From positions 1-22,091 of the forward strand of contig CAIYAN010000300.1 in NCBI GenBank assembly GCA_903924185.1: DNA of 22,091 bases, in the 5' to 3' direction. The notes under the pieces were generated by a model. The model was given only the letters and a program-made list of their open reading frames with translations. It had not been told where the DNA came from and ran no database searches. The number at the start of each line of letters is the position of its first letter. Position 1 is the stretch's first letter. Below, piece after piece: positions 1-6,646 of the stretch. This stretch comes from an uncultured Opitutia bacterium (GTDB lineage Bacteria; Verrucomicrobiota; Verrucomicrobiia; Opitutales; UBA953). The translations under genes and the position numbers were made by a program.

Positions 1-1206
1 ATCCAGGTCGTTAAGGATCAGATCGGCACCAAGGGCCCTCGCTCGACGACCAACATCGCCTTGCCGGGCCGCTACGTCGTCCTGATGCCGTTCAGTGGCG
101 CTTGCGGCGTTTCCCGTAAAATCGAAGACAATGCCGAGCGCGACCGCCTGAAGGACATCCTCCGTTCGTTGACCATTCCGGAAGGCATGGGCGTCATCAT
201 CCGCACCGCCGGTGAAGGCAAGCAGGCCCGCTGGTTCGTGCGCGACCTGCACATGCTGCTCAAGCGTTGGCAGGCCATCGTCGAGAAGATTAACGCTCCC
301 GACCGCAAGCCGGTGCTCCTGTATCAAGAGCCGGGCCTCATCGAGCGCACCGTCCGCGACTTCCTCACGGAAGAAGTCGACCGCATCCTCGTCGACAACC
401 CGGGCGACTTCAAACTGGTCCAAGACCTCGTGGGGGAAATTTCCCCGCGTTCCCGTTCGCGCGTCGAACTCTACAGCGACCCCATCCCGGTTTTTGAGCG
501 CTACAATATCGAGCGTCAGATTGAGCAGCTTTTCCAACGGCGCGTCCCGCTCCCAAGCGGTGGCGAAATCGTCATTGACGAAACCGAGGCCCTCACGGCC
601 ATCGACGTCAACACGGGCTCCCACCGGGGCAAGGAAGGGAAGGACGGCAGCTTTATCACGCAGGCTAACTTGGAGGCCGTGACGGAGGCCGCCCGCCAAA
701 TCCAGCTCCGCAACCTCGGTGGCCTCATCATGATCGACACGATCGACATGAAGAACGCCAAGGACCGCAAGAAGGTCTTTGATACCTTGCGCGAGGCGAT
801 GGAGAATGATCGTGCGAAGCACCAGATCTTGCCGATTTCACAGCTCGGCGTGCTGCAAATGACCCGCCAGCGTCACACCGAGTCGAACACGACCTCGATG
901 TACACGGCGTGCCCGCATTGCCAAGGCCGCGGTATCGTGAAGAACCCGCGCACCGTCTCGGTCGAGGTTCAGCGCAAGCTCTTGGGTCTCATTCGTCGTC
1001 TCCGCACCGAGCGCAAGGCCTCGGGCGAGATTGTCATCCGGATTGTCCTGCACCCCATCAACCTCGACCGCATCAAGCTCGAGGACAAAGAGTTCTTCAT
1101 CGACCTCGAGAAATCCTGCAATGTCCGCCTTCTCTTCAAGCACGACGCCGCGTTCCACGTGGAGACGTTCAAGCTGATGGACGAGGCTGGGAACGACTTC
1201 CGCTAA
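1..1206 (+). CDS. rng: Ribonuclease G/E family endoribonuclease, C-terminal part (5' end outside window)
   Basis: Rne/Rng enzymes cut single-stranded, AU-rich RNA and act in rRNA 5' maturation and mRNA decay. The frame is open from base 1, so the start and most of the S1 domain lie upstream. The visible 401 residues begin at the end of the S1 region (KDQIGTKGPRSTTNIALPGRY). The DNase I-like catalytic domain follows, with the two metal-binding aspartates in AIDVNTG (codon 604-606) and IMIDTIDM (codon 736-738). The zinc-link motif CPHC (codons 910-921) comes next. The protein stops about 95 residues after the zinc link, so it lacks the long degradosome scaffold of enterobacterial RNase E. This is why RNase G is preferred, although the N-terminus is unseen. 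The gene ends 19 bases before the convergent ATPase gene. Family certain; rng versus rne less so. Confidence 0.93.
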   Translation: MQVVKDQIGTKGPRSTTNIALPGRYVVLMPFSGACGVSRKIEDNAERDRLKDILRSLTIPEGMGVIIRTAGEGKQARWFVRDLHMLLKRWQAIVEKINAPDRKPVLLYQEPGLIERTVRDFLTEEVDRILVDNPGDFKLVQDLVGEISPRSRSRVELYSDPIPVFERYNIERQIEQLFQRRVPLPSGGEIVIDETEALTAIDVNTGSHRGKEGKDGSFITQANLEAVTEAARQIQLRNLGGLIMIDTIDMKNAKDRKKVFDTLREAMENDRAKHQILPISQLGVLQMTRQRHTESNTTSMYTACPHCQGRGIVKNPRTVSVEVQRKLLGLIRRLRTERKASGEIVIRIVLHPINLDRIKLEDKEFFIDLEKSCNVRLLFKHDAAFHVETFKLMDEAGNDFR

Positions 1207-1218
1207 GCCGGCGGCTGT

Positions 1219-1237
1219 CGGGGCGTCAGACGCCCCG
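1219..1237. terminator. Perfect 9-bp inverted repeat between convergent genes
   Basis: CGGGGCGTC (1219-1227) and GACGCCCCG (1229-1237) are exact inverted repeats around A1228. The repeat lies between the ends of the RNase gene and the ATPase gene and contains the ATPase stop codon (1226-1228, minus). A GC-rich hairpin here could end or protect both transcripts. Neither strand has a T run after it, so it is not a canonical intrinsic terminator and the role is inferred. Confidence 0.4.
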
Positions 1238-3127
1238 GCGGGCCCGGTGGGCGAGCAACCGCAGTCCATTCAGGCACACGATTACCGTGCTGCCTTCATG
1301 GACGGCGACGCCGAGGGTGAGCGGGGCGCCCTTGAAGATGACGATGGCGGCCATCGTAAAGGCGGCTCCCACTGAGATCACGATATTCACGCGGATAGCC
1401 GTCCGGGCGGCTTGGCTCAGGTCGATGGCCGTCAGCAGGCGTTCGATACGGTCATCGGTCAGGACGACATCGCTAGACTCGAGGGCGGCGTCGCTCCCGC
1501 GTCCACCCATGCCGATGGCCACGTCGGCCGCGGCGAGGCTCGGGGCGTCATTAACGCCATCCCCGACCATCGCGACCACATGGCCCTCGGTCGACAGCTT
1601 ACGGATCGCTTGCATCTTGGCATCCGGCGTGAGGCCCGCACGGTAACTTTGGATGCCGACCTGTTGGGCGGCGACGACGGCCGCTTCTTCGCGATCTCCC
1701 GTTAGCATGACCGTACGGATACCTTGTTGATGGAGGGCGGCGAGGGTAGGGGCACTGGCTGGCCGGATGGCGTCGACGAGCGTCGCCCGGACCTGTACGG
1801 AGCCGTCGGAGGCCCAGACCTCGCTGACGATAGCGCCGGCGGCGACTGGGGCGCCGGGGAGGTCGTGCCCACCGACGAATTCACAGGAGCCCACACTCCA
1901 GCGGGTGCCCTCAACGGTGCCTGCGATGCCTTGGCCGGGCGAGTTGGAGAGTCCGGTGACAGCTTGGGTGGTAGCGCCTTCAGCTTGGCAGGCTTTGACG
2001 ATGCCCACGGCGAAGGGATGGGTCGAGTTGGCCTCGATCGAGAGCAGGGCATTGAGCGCCCGTCGGCGGTCGGCGTTGGCAGGGAAGACCTCTAAGGCGG
2101 CGACGGCGGGTTCGCCGGCGGTCAAAGTGCCAGTCTTGTCGAAGCAGACGCAGTCGACGTCGGCGAGGCGTTCCACCGCAGCGCCACCGCGAAAGAGGAT
2201 CCCGTGGCGGGCGCCGTTGGCGATGGCGGCCAGGACTGCGGAGGGCACGGAGAGCACCAAGGCACAGGGGCTGAGTACGACCAGCAACGTCATGGCACGG
2301 TAGAGGGCAGAGTCTTCGGTGCCCAACGCCGGGCGCCCTAGGAGCAGTTGTAGGCCGAAGAAGGCGGCCGAAGCGGTCAAGGTGAAGATGGCGTAGGTGT
2401 CGCCCCAGCGGTCGATGGCACGTTGCGCAGGCGCCTTGCTCTCTTGAGCCTCGCGGATGAGGGCCACAATGCGGTGGAGGGCACTATCTTTTTCGGCCTT
2501 AGTCACGCGGACGACGAGCCGACCCCAGCCGTTGAGTGTCCCGCTGGAGACGTCTGCCCCCGTTCGTTTCTCCACGGGCTTGGCTTCACCGGTTAGGTTG
2601 GATTCATCGATACCGCTCTCACCTTCGGTGACGATACCATCGGCTGGAACCAGTTCGCCCGGAAGCACGAGGACGATTTGACCTGGTTGCAGGGCGGAGA
2701 CCGCCACGACGCTCTCTTTGCCGTCAGAACCCAGCAAACGGGCCTGTTTAGGGGCTTTATCGAGCAGGGCGTCGATAGCTCCGCGGGTGCGATCCATCGC
2801 ATAATGCTCGATGGCGCCCGCGGTGCTGAAGAGGAAAAGGAGGAGGACGCCTTCCTCCGGGTGGCCGACAATCCAGGCGCCGCCGGCGGCGAGCAACATC
2901 AGCAAGTGGACGTCGATGCGGCGCTCACGGAGCGCCGCCAGGGCGTCGACTGCTGCATCCCAACCGCCGGCGAGGCTAGCGAGTGCGAGGAGTGCGGGAG
3001 CGCACCAGGCCCACTCGCTCGGTGGTGCCAAAAAGTGACCGCAAGCGAGCGCCGCGAGACCCAAAACTCCGCAGGTCAACGCCAAGATCGCAATTTTTTT
3101 CCATTCACCTGGGGCTTCGTTGTGCAT
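1226..3127 (-). CDS. P1B-4-type heavy-metal-exporting ATPase (Co/Fe/Zn type)
   Basis: A 633-residue inner-membrane pump that should use ATP to export a divalent transition metal. All P-type signatures are present: TGE (179-181), DKTGT with phosphorylated D330, HP (370-371), TGD (476-478) and GDGVNDAP (522-529). The membrane metal site reads SPC (286-288), not the CPC of copper, zinc or cadmium pumps, and HEGST (610-614) lies in the last membrane helix. SPC plus HEG[GS]T marks subgroup P1B-4 (CoaT, CtpD, PfeT and CzcP relatives), which export Co, Fe(II) or Zn. As is usual there, no N-terminal heavy-metal-associated domain or CxxC is present; the chain enters a hydrophobic segment near residue 12. 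The start ATG lies 6 bases after a good -10 element, so the mRNA may be leaderless. The exact metal cannot be read from sequence. Confidence 0.93.
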   Translation of the reverse strand: MHNEAPGEWKKIAILALTCGVLGLAALACGHFLAPPSEWAWCAPALLALASLAGGWDAAVDALAALRERRIDVHLLMLLAAGGAWIVGHPEEGVLLLFLFSTAGAIEHYAMDRTRGAIDALLDKAPKQARLLGSDGKESVVAVSALQPGQIVLVLPGELVPADGIVTEGESGIDESNLTGEAKPVEKRTGADVSSGTLNGWGRLVVRVTKAEKDSALHRIVALIREAQESKAPAQRAIDRWGDTYAIFTLTASAAFFGLQLLLGRPALGTEDSALYRAMTLLVVLSPCALVLSVPSAVLAAIANGARHGILFRGGAAVERLADVDCVCFDKTGTLTAGEPAVAALEVFPANADRRRALNALLSIEANSTHPFAVGIVKACQAEGATTQAVTGLSNSPGQGIAGTVEGTRWSVGSCEFVGGHDLPGAPVAAGAIVSEVWASDGSVQVRATLVDAIRPASAPTLAALHQQGIRTVMLTGDREEAAVVAAQQVGIQSYRAGLTPDAKMQAIRKLSTEGHVVAMVGDGVNDAPSLAAADVAIGMGGRGSDAALESSDVVLTDDRIERLLTAIDLSQAARTAIRVNIVISVGAAFTMAAIVIFKGAPLTLGVAVHEGSTVIVCLNGLRLLAHRARRGV

Positions 3128-3133
3128 GCGATT

Positions 3134-3162
3134 CTTCTACGCGCGAAATATACGTGCGTCAA
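3134..3162 (-). promoter_or_regulatory. Sigma70-like promoter of the metal ATPase gene
   Basis: Reading the minus strand, TTGACG (3157-3162) is followed by exactly 17 bases and then TAGAAG (3134-3139). The -35 matches consensus at 5 of 6 positions and the -10 at 4 of 6. The expected transcription start falls on or next to the start codon at 3127, which predicts a leaderless or nearly leaderless mRNA. Confidence 0.5.
3139..3159. promoter_or_regulatory. Candidate operator dyad over the ATPase promoter spacer
   Basis: ACGCGCG (3139-3145) and CGTGCGT (3153-3159) form an inverted repeat with 6 of 7 matches around an AT-only centre, AAATATA. It spans from the -10 edge into the -35, where a bound repressor would block polymerase. 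P1B pumps are usually under metal-sensing regulators, but no such regulator gene is visible nearby. Confidence 0.3.
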
Positions 3163-3305
3163 TCTCGCTACGATGAACACGAGTTAAAGTCGCTGTAGTG
3201 AATTCGCGTTTACGATTTCGTCGTCGGCGGAACCGTGAGCGCCAAAAGTCGCTCATCGTCGATTACAAAAATTCCTCTTGCGCAGTTGTGATAAATGCCT
3301 ACACC

Positions 3306-3320
3306 TTAACCCAGAGTTAA
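3306..3320. promoter_or_regulatory. TTAAC-N5-GTTAA dyad just before the RHH gene
   Basis: TTAAC (3306-3310) and GTTAA (3316-3320) are perfect inverted repeats with a 5-base spacer, ending 7 bases before the GTG start at 3328. An extended -10-like TGTGATAAA lies about 20 bases further upstream, without a clear -35. RHH regulators often bind short dyads in their own promoters, so autoregulation is possible, but a 5-base arm is weak evidence. The rest of 3163-3305 shows nothing I can name. Confidence 0.25.
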
Positions 3321-3327
3321 CCGCAAC

Positions 3328-3723
3328 GTGACGAACCGAACCGAAACCCCTAGCGAAAGCCTGATCACCGTGTCGCTTCCCCCGAAGCTCCATTCTGATG
3401 CGGTCGCCTTTCAGCACCGGGCCGGACTTGCGACTCTCAGTGAAGTCATCCGTCATGCGCTCGACTGCTATGATGATGCCCGTCCTGCCCTAGAGCCCAC
3501 TCGCTCTCGCCAGGTTTCTTTCCGCGTACCGTCGGAGCTCCGCACTCGTATCACCCGTCAGGCGCGCAACGCCAGGGTAAGTGTAGGGCGAATCGTCAGG
3601 GTGGCGCTTCAGGCGCTGCCCTCTAACCCAACAACGATCCAAAATAAGGAAAAAACTATGGCAAAGAAAAAGGCTGCTGCTAAGAAGAGCGCCAAGAAGG
3701 CCACCAAAGCTAAGAAGAAGTAA
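3328..3723 (+). CDS. Tandem ribbon-helix-helix DNA-binding protein with histone H1-like tail
   Basis: Not a gene I can name. The 131-residue product has three parts. Residues 12-48 look like a ribbon-helix-helix unit: strand ITVSLP, helix from PKLHSDAV, then TLSEVIRHALDCY. Residues 61-97 repeat the pattern with QVSFRVP, an Arg-rich helix and VSVGRIVRVALQAL. After a short linker (98-110), residues 111-131 are almost only Lys and Ala, like histone H1 tails and bacterial nucleoid proteins. RHH domains normally dimerise to form the DNA-reading ribbon, so two in one chain could fold as an intramolecular pair. The basic tail would add non-specific DNA affinity. The GTG start has no Shine-Dalgarno sequence and was chosen because it precedes the first RHH strand. 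Regulator or nucleoid protein are both possible. Confidence 0.72.
   Translation: MTNRTETPSESLITVSLPPKLHSDAVAFQHRAGLATLSEVIRHALDCYDDARPALEPTRSRQVSFRVPSELRTRITRQARNARVSVGRIVRVALQALPSNPTTIQNKEKTMAKKKAAAKKSAKKATKAKKK
3658..3723 (+). CDS. Possible nested Lys/Ala-rich peptide from an internal in-frame start
   Basis: Met111 of the RHH gene is preceded by AAGGA (3646-3650) with a 7-base spacer, a textbook Shine-Dalgarno arrangement in an A-rich stretch, while most genes here have none. Initiation at 3658 would give a 21-residue peptide, MAKKKAAAKKSAKKATKAKKK without its first Met context, carrying 12 Lys. It could be made as a separate nucleic-acid-binding peptide as well as the tail of the longer protein. 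This is an inference from the ribosome-binding site only. Confidence 0.4.
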   Translation: MAKKKAAAKKSAKKATKAKKK

Positions 3724-3737
3724 TTCTTCCTAGTCTT

Positions 3738-3755
3738 TCCGTCCTTCGTGACGGA
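3738..3755 (+). other. Small hairpin after the RHH gene
   Basis: TCCGTC (3738-3743) and GACGGA (3750-3755) pair around a 6-base loop. The hairpin lies between the stop codon and the stronger terminator at 3781. No T run follows, so it may be a 3'-end stabiliser or have no role. Confidence 0.35.
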
Positions 3756-3780
3756 TGGCCGCCGGTACCCCCGGTAACAC

Positions 3781-3809
3781 AAGGACCCTCGAAAGAGGGT
3801 CCTTTTCTG
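3781..3809 (+). terminator. Intrinsic terminator of the RHH gene
   Basis: A perfect 10-bp stem, AAGGACCCTC (3781-3790) with GAGGGTCCTT (3795-3804), is closed by a GAAA tetraloop and runs into TTTTCTGTTT. This is a classic Rho-independent terminator 57 bases after the stop. Confidence 0.9.
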
Positions 3810-3884
3810 TTTCTAGGGGTCGTAGGTGGTGTTGGCTTGAAAACGTCCCTATGCAGTCTTTGTTTCCCCTGCTAACCCTTCCCA

Positions 3885-5144
3885 ATGAGCACCCCTCCTG
3901 CCAACGCCGGCCGCATTACCATCGCCCACGGCAAACTCACGGTCCCCGACCGCCCAATCATTCCCTTCATCGAAGGCGACGGCACGGGTCCTGATATCTG
4001 GCGTGCTTCCGTCCGCGTCCTCGACGCGGCCGTGGCCAAGGCGTATGCCGGCCAGCGCCAAATCCAATGGCTCGAAGTCCTGGCGGGTGAGAAGTCTTAC
4101 AATAAGACGCAGAACTGGCTCCCGGAGGAGACCCTCACCGCCTTCCGCGATTACCTCGTCGGCATTAAGGGCCCTTTGACGACTCCGACTGGCGGCGGCA
4201 TCCGCTCCCTAAACGTCGCCCTGCGTCAGCAGCTTGACCTCTACGTTTGCCTTCGCCCCGTGCAATGGTTCATCGGCGTACCTTCGCCCGTTAAGAACCC
4301 CGGTAAGGTCAACATGGTCATCTTCCGTGAAAACACTGAAGACATCTACGCGGGTATCGACTTTGAAGCGGGCTCCGAAGTCGCCCTAAAGACTTTGGAG
4401 TTCATTAAGACCAACTTCCCCAAGGAATTTTCGAAGATCCGCTTCGGGGCGGAGCAGCCGGCCACGGTCGGCCTCGGCATCAAGCCCGTGTCCCGCCCAG
4501 GTTCCGAGCGTCTCATCCGCTCGGCCCTCCAGTACGCCATCGAGAATAAGCGCAAGTCGCTCACCTTGGTCCACAAGGGCAACATCATGAAGTACACCGA
4601 AGGGGCCTTCATGAAGTGGGGTTACGACCTCGCCAAGAGCGAGTTCGGTGCGGTCGAAATCGACGGCGGTCCGTGGTGCAAAATCCCGGAAGGGCTGCCT
4701 GGTGCCGGCCTGATCATCAAGGACGCCATCGCCGATATCACCCTCCAGCAGATTCTCACGCGCCCGACCGACTTCGACGTCATTGCGACGCTTAACCTTA
4801 ACGGTGACTACCTATCCGATGCCTTGGCGGCACAGGTCGGTGGCATCGGTATCGCTCCAGGAGGCAATATCAACTACCTTACTGGCCACGCCATCTTCGA
4901 GGCGACTCACGGCACGGCGCCGAAGTATGCCAACAAGGATGTCGTGAATCCGGGCTCGGTTGTCCTCTCGGGGGAGATGATGCTCCGTTACATGGGTTGG
5001 ACCGAGGCCGCTGACCTCGTCCTGAAGGGGCTCAACGGCGCCATTGGTGGTGGCCGCGTGACCTATGACTTCGCCCGCCAGATGCAGGGTGCGACGGAAA
5101 TTAAATGTTCCGAGTTTGGTGACGCGATCATCGCGGCGATGTAA
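3885..5144 (+). CDS. icd: Isocitrate dehydrogenase, NADP-dependent
   Basis: Catalyses oxidative decarboxylation of isocitrate to 2-oxoglutarate in the TCA cycle, making NADPH. The 419 residues match the length and order of the E. coli-type homodimeric enzyme. The substrate loop GGGIRSLN carries the serine (S108) equivalent to the regulatory phosphoserine of E. coli Icd. R124, R148 and Y155 are in place, as are K231 (HKGNIMK) and metal aspartates D308 and D312 (NLNGDYLSD). NADP preference is shown by K347-Y348 in HGTAPKYA and by Y394 and R398 in TYDFAR. I see no aceK kinase in the window. The ATG follows a pyrimidine-rich leader without a Shine-Dalgarno sequence. The gene is monocistronic, with terminators on both sides. 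Confidence 0.97.
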   Translation: MSTPPANAGRITIAHGKLTVPDRPIIPFIEGDGTGPDIWRASVRVLDAAVAKAYAGQRQIQWLEVLAGEKSYNKTQNWLPEETLTAFRDYLVGIKGPLTTPTGGGIRSLNVALRQQLDLYVCLRPVQWFIGVPSPVKNPGKVNMVIFRENTEDIYAGIDFEAGSEVALKTLEFIKTNFPKEFSKIRFGAEQPATVGLGIKPVSRPGSERLIRSALQYAIENKRKSLTLVHKGNIMKYTEGAFMKWGYDLAKSEFGAVEIDGGPWCKIPEGLPGAGLIIKDAIADITLQQILTRPTDFDVIATLNLNGDYLSDALAAQVGGIGIAPGGNINYLTGHAIFEATHGTAPKYANKDVVNPGSVVLSGEMMLRYMGWTEAADLVLKGLNGAIGGGRVTYDFARQMQGATEIKCSEFGDAIIAAM

Positions 5145-5176
5145 CTTCCTGGTTTCTATAGTTAAGGTTTTAGCAC

Positions 5177-5217
5177 CGATGGCAGGCTCCGAAAGGGGCT
5201 TGCCATCGCTTATTTTT
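5177..5217 (+). terminator. Intrinsic terminator of icd
   Basis: CGATGGCA (5177-5184) pairs with TGCCATCG (5201-5208), and the stem continues inward with GU and GC pairs to a GAAA tetraloop (5191-5194), about 14 bp in all. CTTATTTTT follows. It sits 33 bases after the icd stop. Confidence 0.9.
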
Positions 5218-5227
5218 AGGCTACAAA
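5200..5227 (+). promoter_or_regulatory. Possible porin promoter overlapping the icd terminator
   Basis: TTGCCA (5200-5205) is followed after 16 bases by TACAAA (5222-5227), each a 4-of-6 match or better to the sigma70 boxes. Transcription would start near 5234, about 13 bases before the porin ATG. The -35 would sit in the 3' arm of the icd terminator. With only 30 bases between terminator and gene, the promoter must lie about here or the gene depends on read-through. Confidence 0.35.
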
Positions 5228-5246
5228 AAGTACTCCTGACCAAACT

Positions 5247-6026
5247 ATGAAGAACACCCTCACCGCCCTCGCCCTCGCTGTTTTCACCGCGGGTATCGCT
5301 CACGCCCAAACCGCCCCGGCCCCAGTCGCCGTCGCCGTTCCTACCTCTGACATCTCCGTCAGCGGCCGCTTCTCTTGGGAAGCGAAGAACGTCTTCCGTG
5401 GTAAGGAGCGCTCCAGCACCGATGGCCTGATCCAGTCCACCGTAACCGTCGAGTCCGCCGTCCCAGGCTTTGCCGGCGTCTCCGCTTACGTCAGCTACTT
5501 CAACGCCGACAACTTCGAGCGCACGCTCAATATCGGTGGTCGCACCGACCTCAATGGCGTCGGTACGATTGACTTCGGCGTGTCCCGCACGAGCAACTCG
5601 ACCACAGTAGCGACCCTCGCGAGCAAAGGCTTCACCCGCATCGACAACAGCCGTGAGCTGTACGTCGGCGTCTCCCAGAAGCCTGGTTCCTTCGTCCGCG
5701 CTTCTGCGTTCCTCTACTACAATACGGACCTCAAGCAGACCAACCTCGTGGTGGCTGGCTCTAAGGACTACGAAGGTAAGAACCTCGGTATCCCGGGCTT
5801 CGACCTCGAAACCAAGGCTTACGTCGGTCTCGCTGACTCCAAGGCTTCCTCCCACGACGTCGCCAACTCCTACATCTACCTCGGCGCCTCCGCCGATGTG
5901 ACCCGTGCCATCGGCACCGGTGCTAAGGTGGGTCTCGGCCTCAACTGGGCCTACAACACCGACGGCCAGGCACAGACCTCTGGGAAGACCGTCTGGCTCA
6001 AGGCTTACGCTAACTTCAAGTTCTAA
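5247..6026 (+). CDS. Putative outer-membrane porin, TorF/Gcw_chp-like
   Basis: A 259-residue secreted beta-barrel protein. Residues 1-20 are a clear Sec signal peptide: MKN, a hydrophobic core, then AHA before Gln21. After an Ala/Pro-rich linker the chain is made of alternating amphipathic strands rich in Tyr, Ser, Thr and Gly. It ends NFKF, with the C-terminal Phe expected for recognition by the outer-membrane insertion machinery. The early segment NVFRGKERSS resembles the Y-FRG-SxS signature of the TIGR02001/Gcw_chp (TorF) putative porin family. The family call is from pattern memory and moderate. Codon choice is very uniform, as in abundant proteins. Substrate unknown. It stands alone between two terminators. 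Confidence 0.68.
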   Translation: MKNTLTALALAVFTAGIAHAQTAPAPVAVAVPTSDISVSGRFSWEAKNVFRGKERSSTDGLIQSTVTVESAVPGFAGVSAYVSYFNADNFERTLNIGGRTDLNGVGTIDFGVSRTSNSTTVATLASKGFTRIDNSRELYVGVSQKPGSFVRASAFLYYNTDLKQTNLVVAGSKDYEGKNLGIPGFDLETKAYVGLADSKASSHDVANSYIYLGASADVTRAIGTGAKVGLGLNWAYNTDGQAQTSGKTVWLKAYANFKF

Positions 6027-6051
6027 GCCCCGAGCTTAGGGCTTTCCCCCG

Positions 6052-6084
6052 AAAGGCGCGACTCAGGTCGCGCCTTTCTTGTTT
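6052..6084 (+). terminator. Intrinsic terminator of the porin gene
   Basis: AAAGGCGCGAC (6052-6062) pairs perfectly over 11 bp with GTCGCGCCTTT (6067-6077) around the loop TCAG, then CTTGTTTT. It begins 25 bases after the stop. Confidence 0.92.
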
Positions 6085-6139
6085 TAAGCCCCAGACCACC
6101 CCTGGGGGGCACTTTCCCCTCAAATCCCATATTCGGGTG

Positions 6140-6168
6140 TTGACGGAGGGGGGTGACTTCTCATTTTC
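6140..6168 (+). promoter_or_regulatory. Possible promoter of rplM-rpsI
   Basis: TTGACG (6140-6145), a 5-of-6 match to the -35 box, is followed 17 bases later by ATTTTC (6163-6168), a poor -10. Transcription would start about 8-10 bases before the rplM ATG, giving a very short leader. The -35 is convincing; the -10 is not. Confidence 0.35.
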
Positions 6169-6183
6169 CGACTTTCCCTCTTT

Positions 6184-6627
6184 ATGAAGACCACGCTAGC
6201 CAAGAACGTGCAGCTCAAGGACAAGACCTGGTACGTCATCGACGCCAAGGATCAGGTCCTCGGCCGTCTCGCCGTCAAAATCGCCAATGTCCTCCGCGGC
6301 CGCCACAAGCCCACCTACACCCCCCACGTCGACACGGGTGACTACGTCATCGTGATCAACGCCGACAAGGTGCGCCTCACCGGTTCCAAGGAAACGGACA
6401 AGACGTACATGTTCTACACCGGTTGGGTCGGTACCGCCTACCGCCGCACCGCCGCTGCCATGCGCGAGCGTCGTCCGGAGTTCTTGGTTACCCATGCCGT
6501 TAAGGGCATGCTCCCTAAGAACCGCCTCGCCAACGATATGCTTACCAAGCTGCGCGTCTTCGCCGGCGACAAGCACGAGCACGCCGCCTCCAACCCGGTG
6601 CCGTTCCCTGAGTTCAAGAAGGTCTAA
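6184..6627 (+). CDS. rplM: Large ribosomal subunit protein uL13
   Basis: Ribosomal protein L13, an early 50S assembly protein that binds 23S rRNA. The 147 residues match the bacterial family over the full length: WYVIDAKDQVLGRLAVKIANVLRGRHKP, then the HVDTGDYVIVINADKVRLTGSK core, then VKGMLPKNRLANDMLTKLRVFAGDKHEH. The ATG follows a pyrimidine-rich leader (TTTCCCTCTTT) without a Shine-Dalgarno sequence. It is paired with rpsI 19 bases downstream, the widely conserved rplM-rpsI operon. In E. coli, L13 represses its own mRNA; nothing here shows whether that applies. Confidence 0.98.
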   Translation: MKTTLAKNVQLKDKTWYVIDAKDQVLGRLAVKIANVLRGRHKPTYTPHVDTGDYVIVINADKVRLTGSKETDKTYMFYTGWVGTAYRRTAAAMRERRPEFLVTHAVKGMLPKNRLANDMLTKLRVFAGDKHEHAASNPVPFPEFKKV

Positions 6628-6646
6628 TCGCCTAATTTCTTTCTAA

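Noticed and set aside
3236..3256. GAGCG/CGCTC inverted repeat in the divergent region
   Set aside because: The 5-base arms with an 8-base spacer are likely by chance in this GC-rich DNA and are not tied to a promoter box.
3328..3723. Toxin-antitoxin locus, because of the RHH domains
   Set aside because: RHH antitoxins are followed closely by a toxin gene. Here a terminator and icd follow, and no partner gene is present.
4812..5855. A 347-codon minus-strand frame across icd and the porin gene
   Set aside because: It runs through the icd terminator and two well-supported genes, and its translation resembles no family I know.
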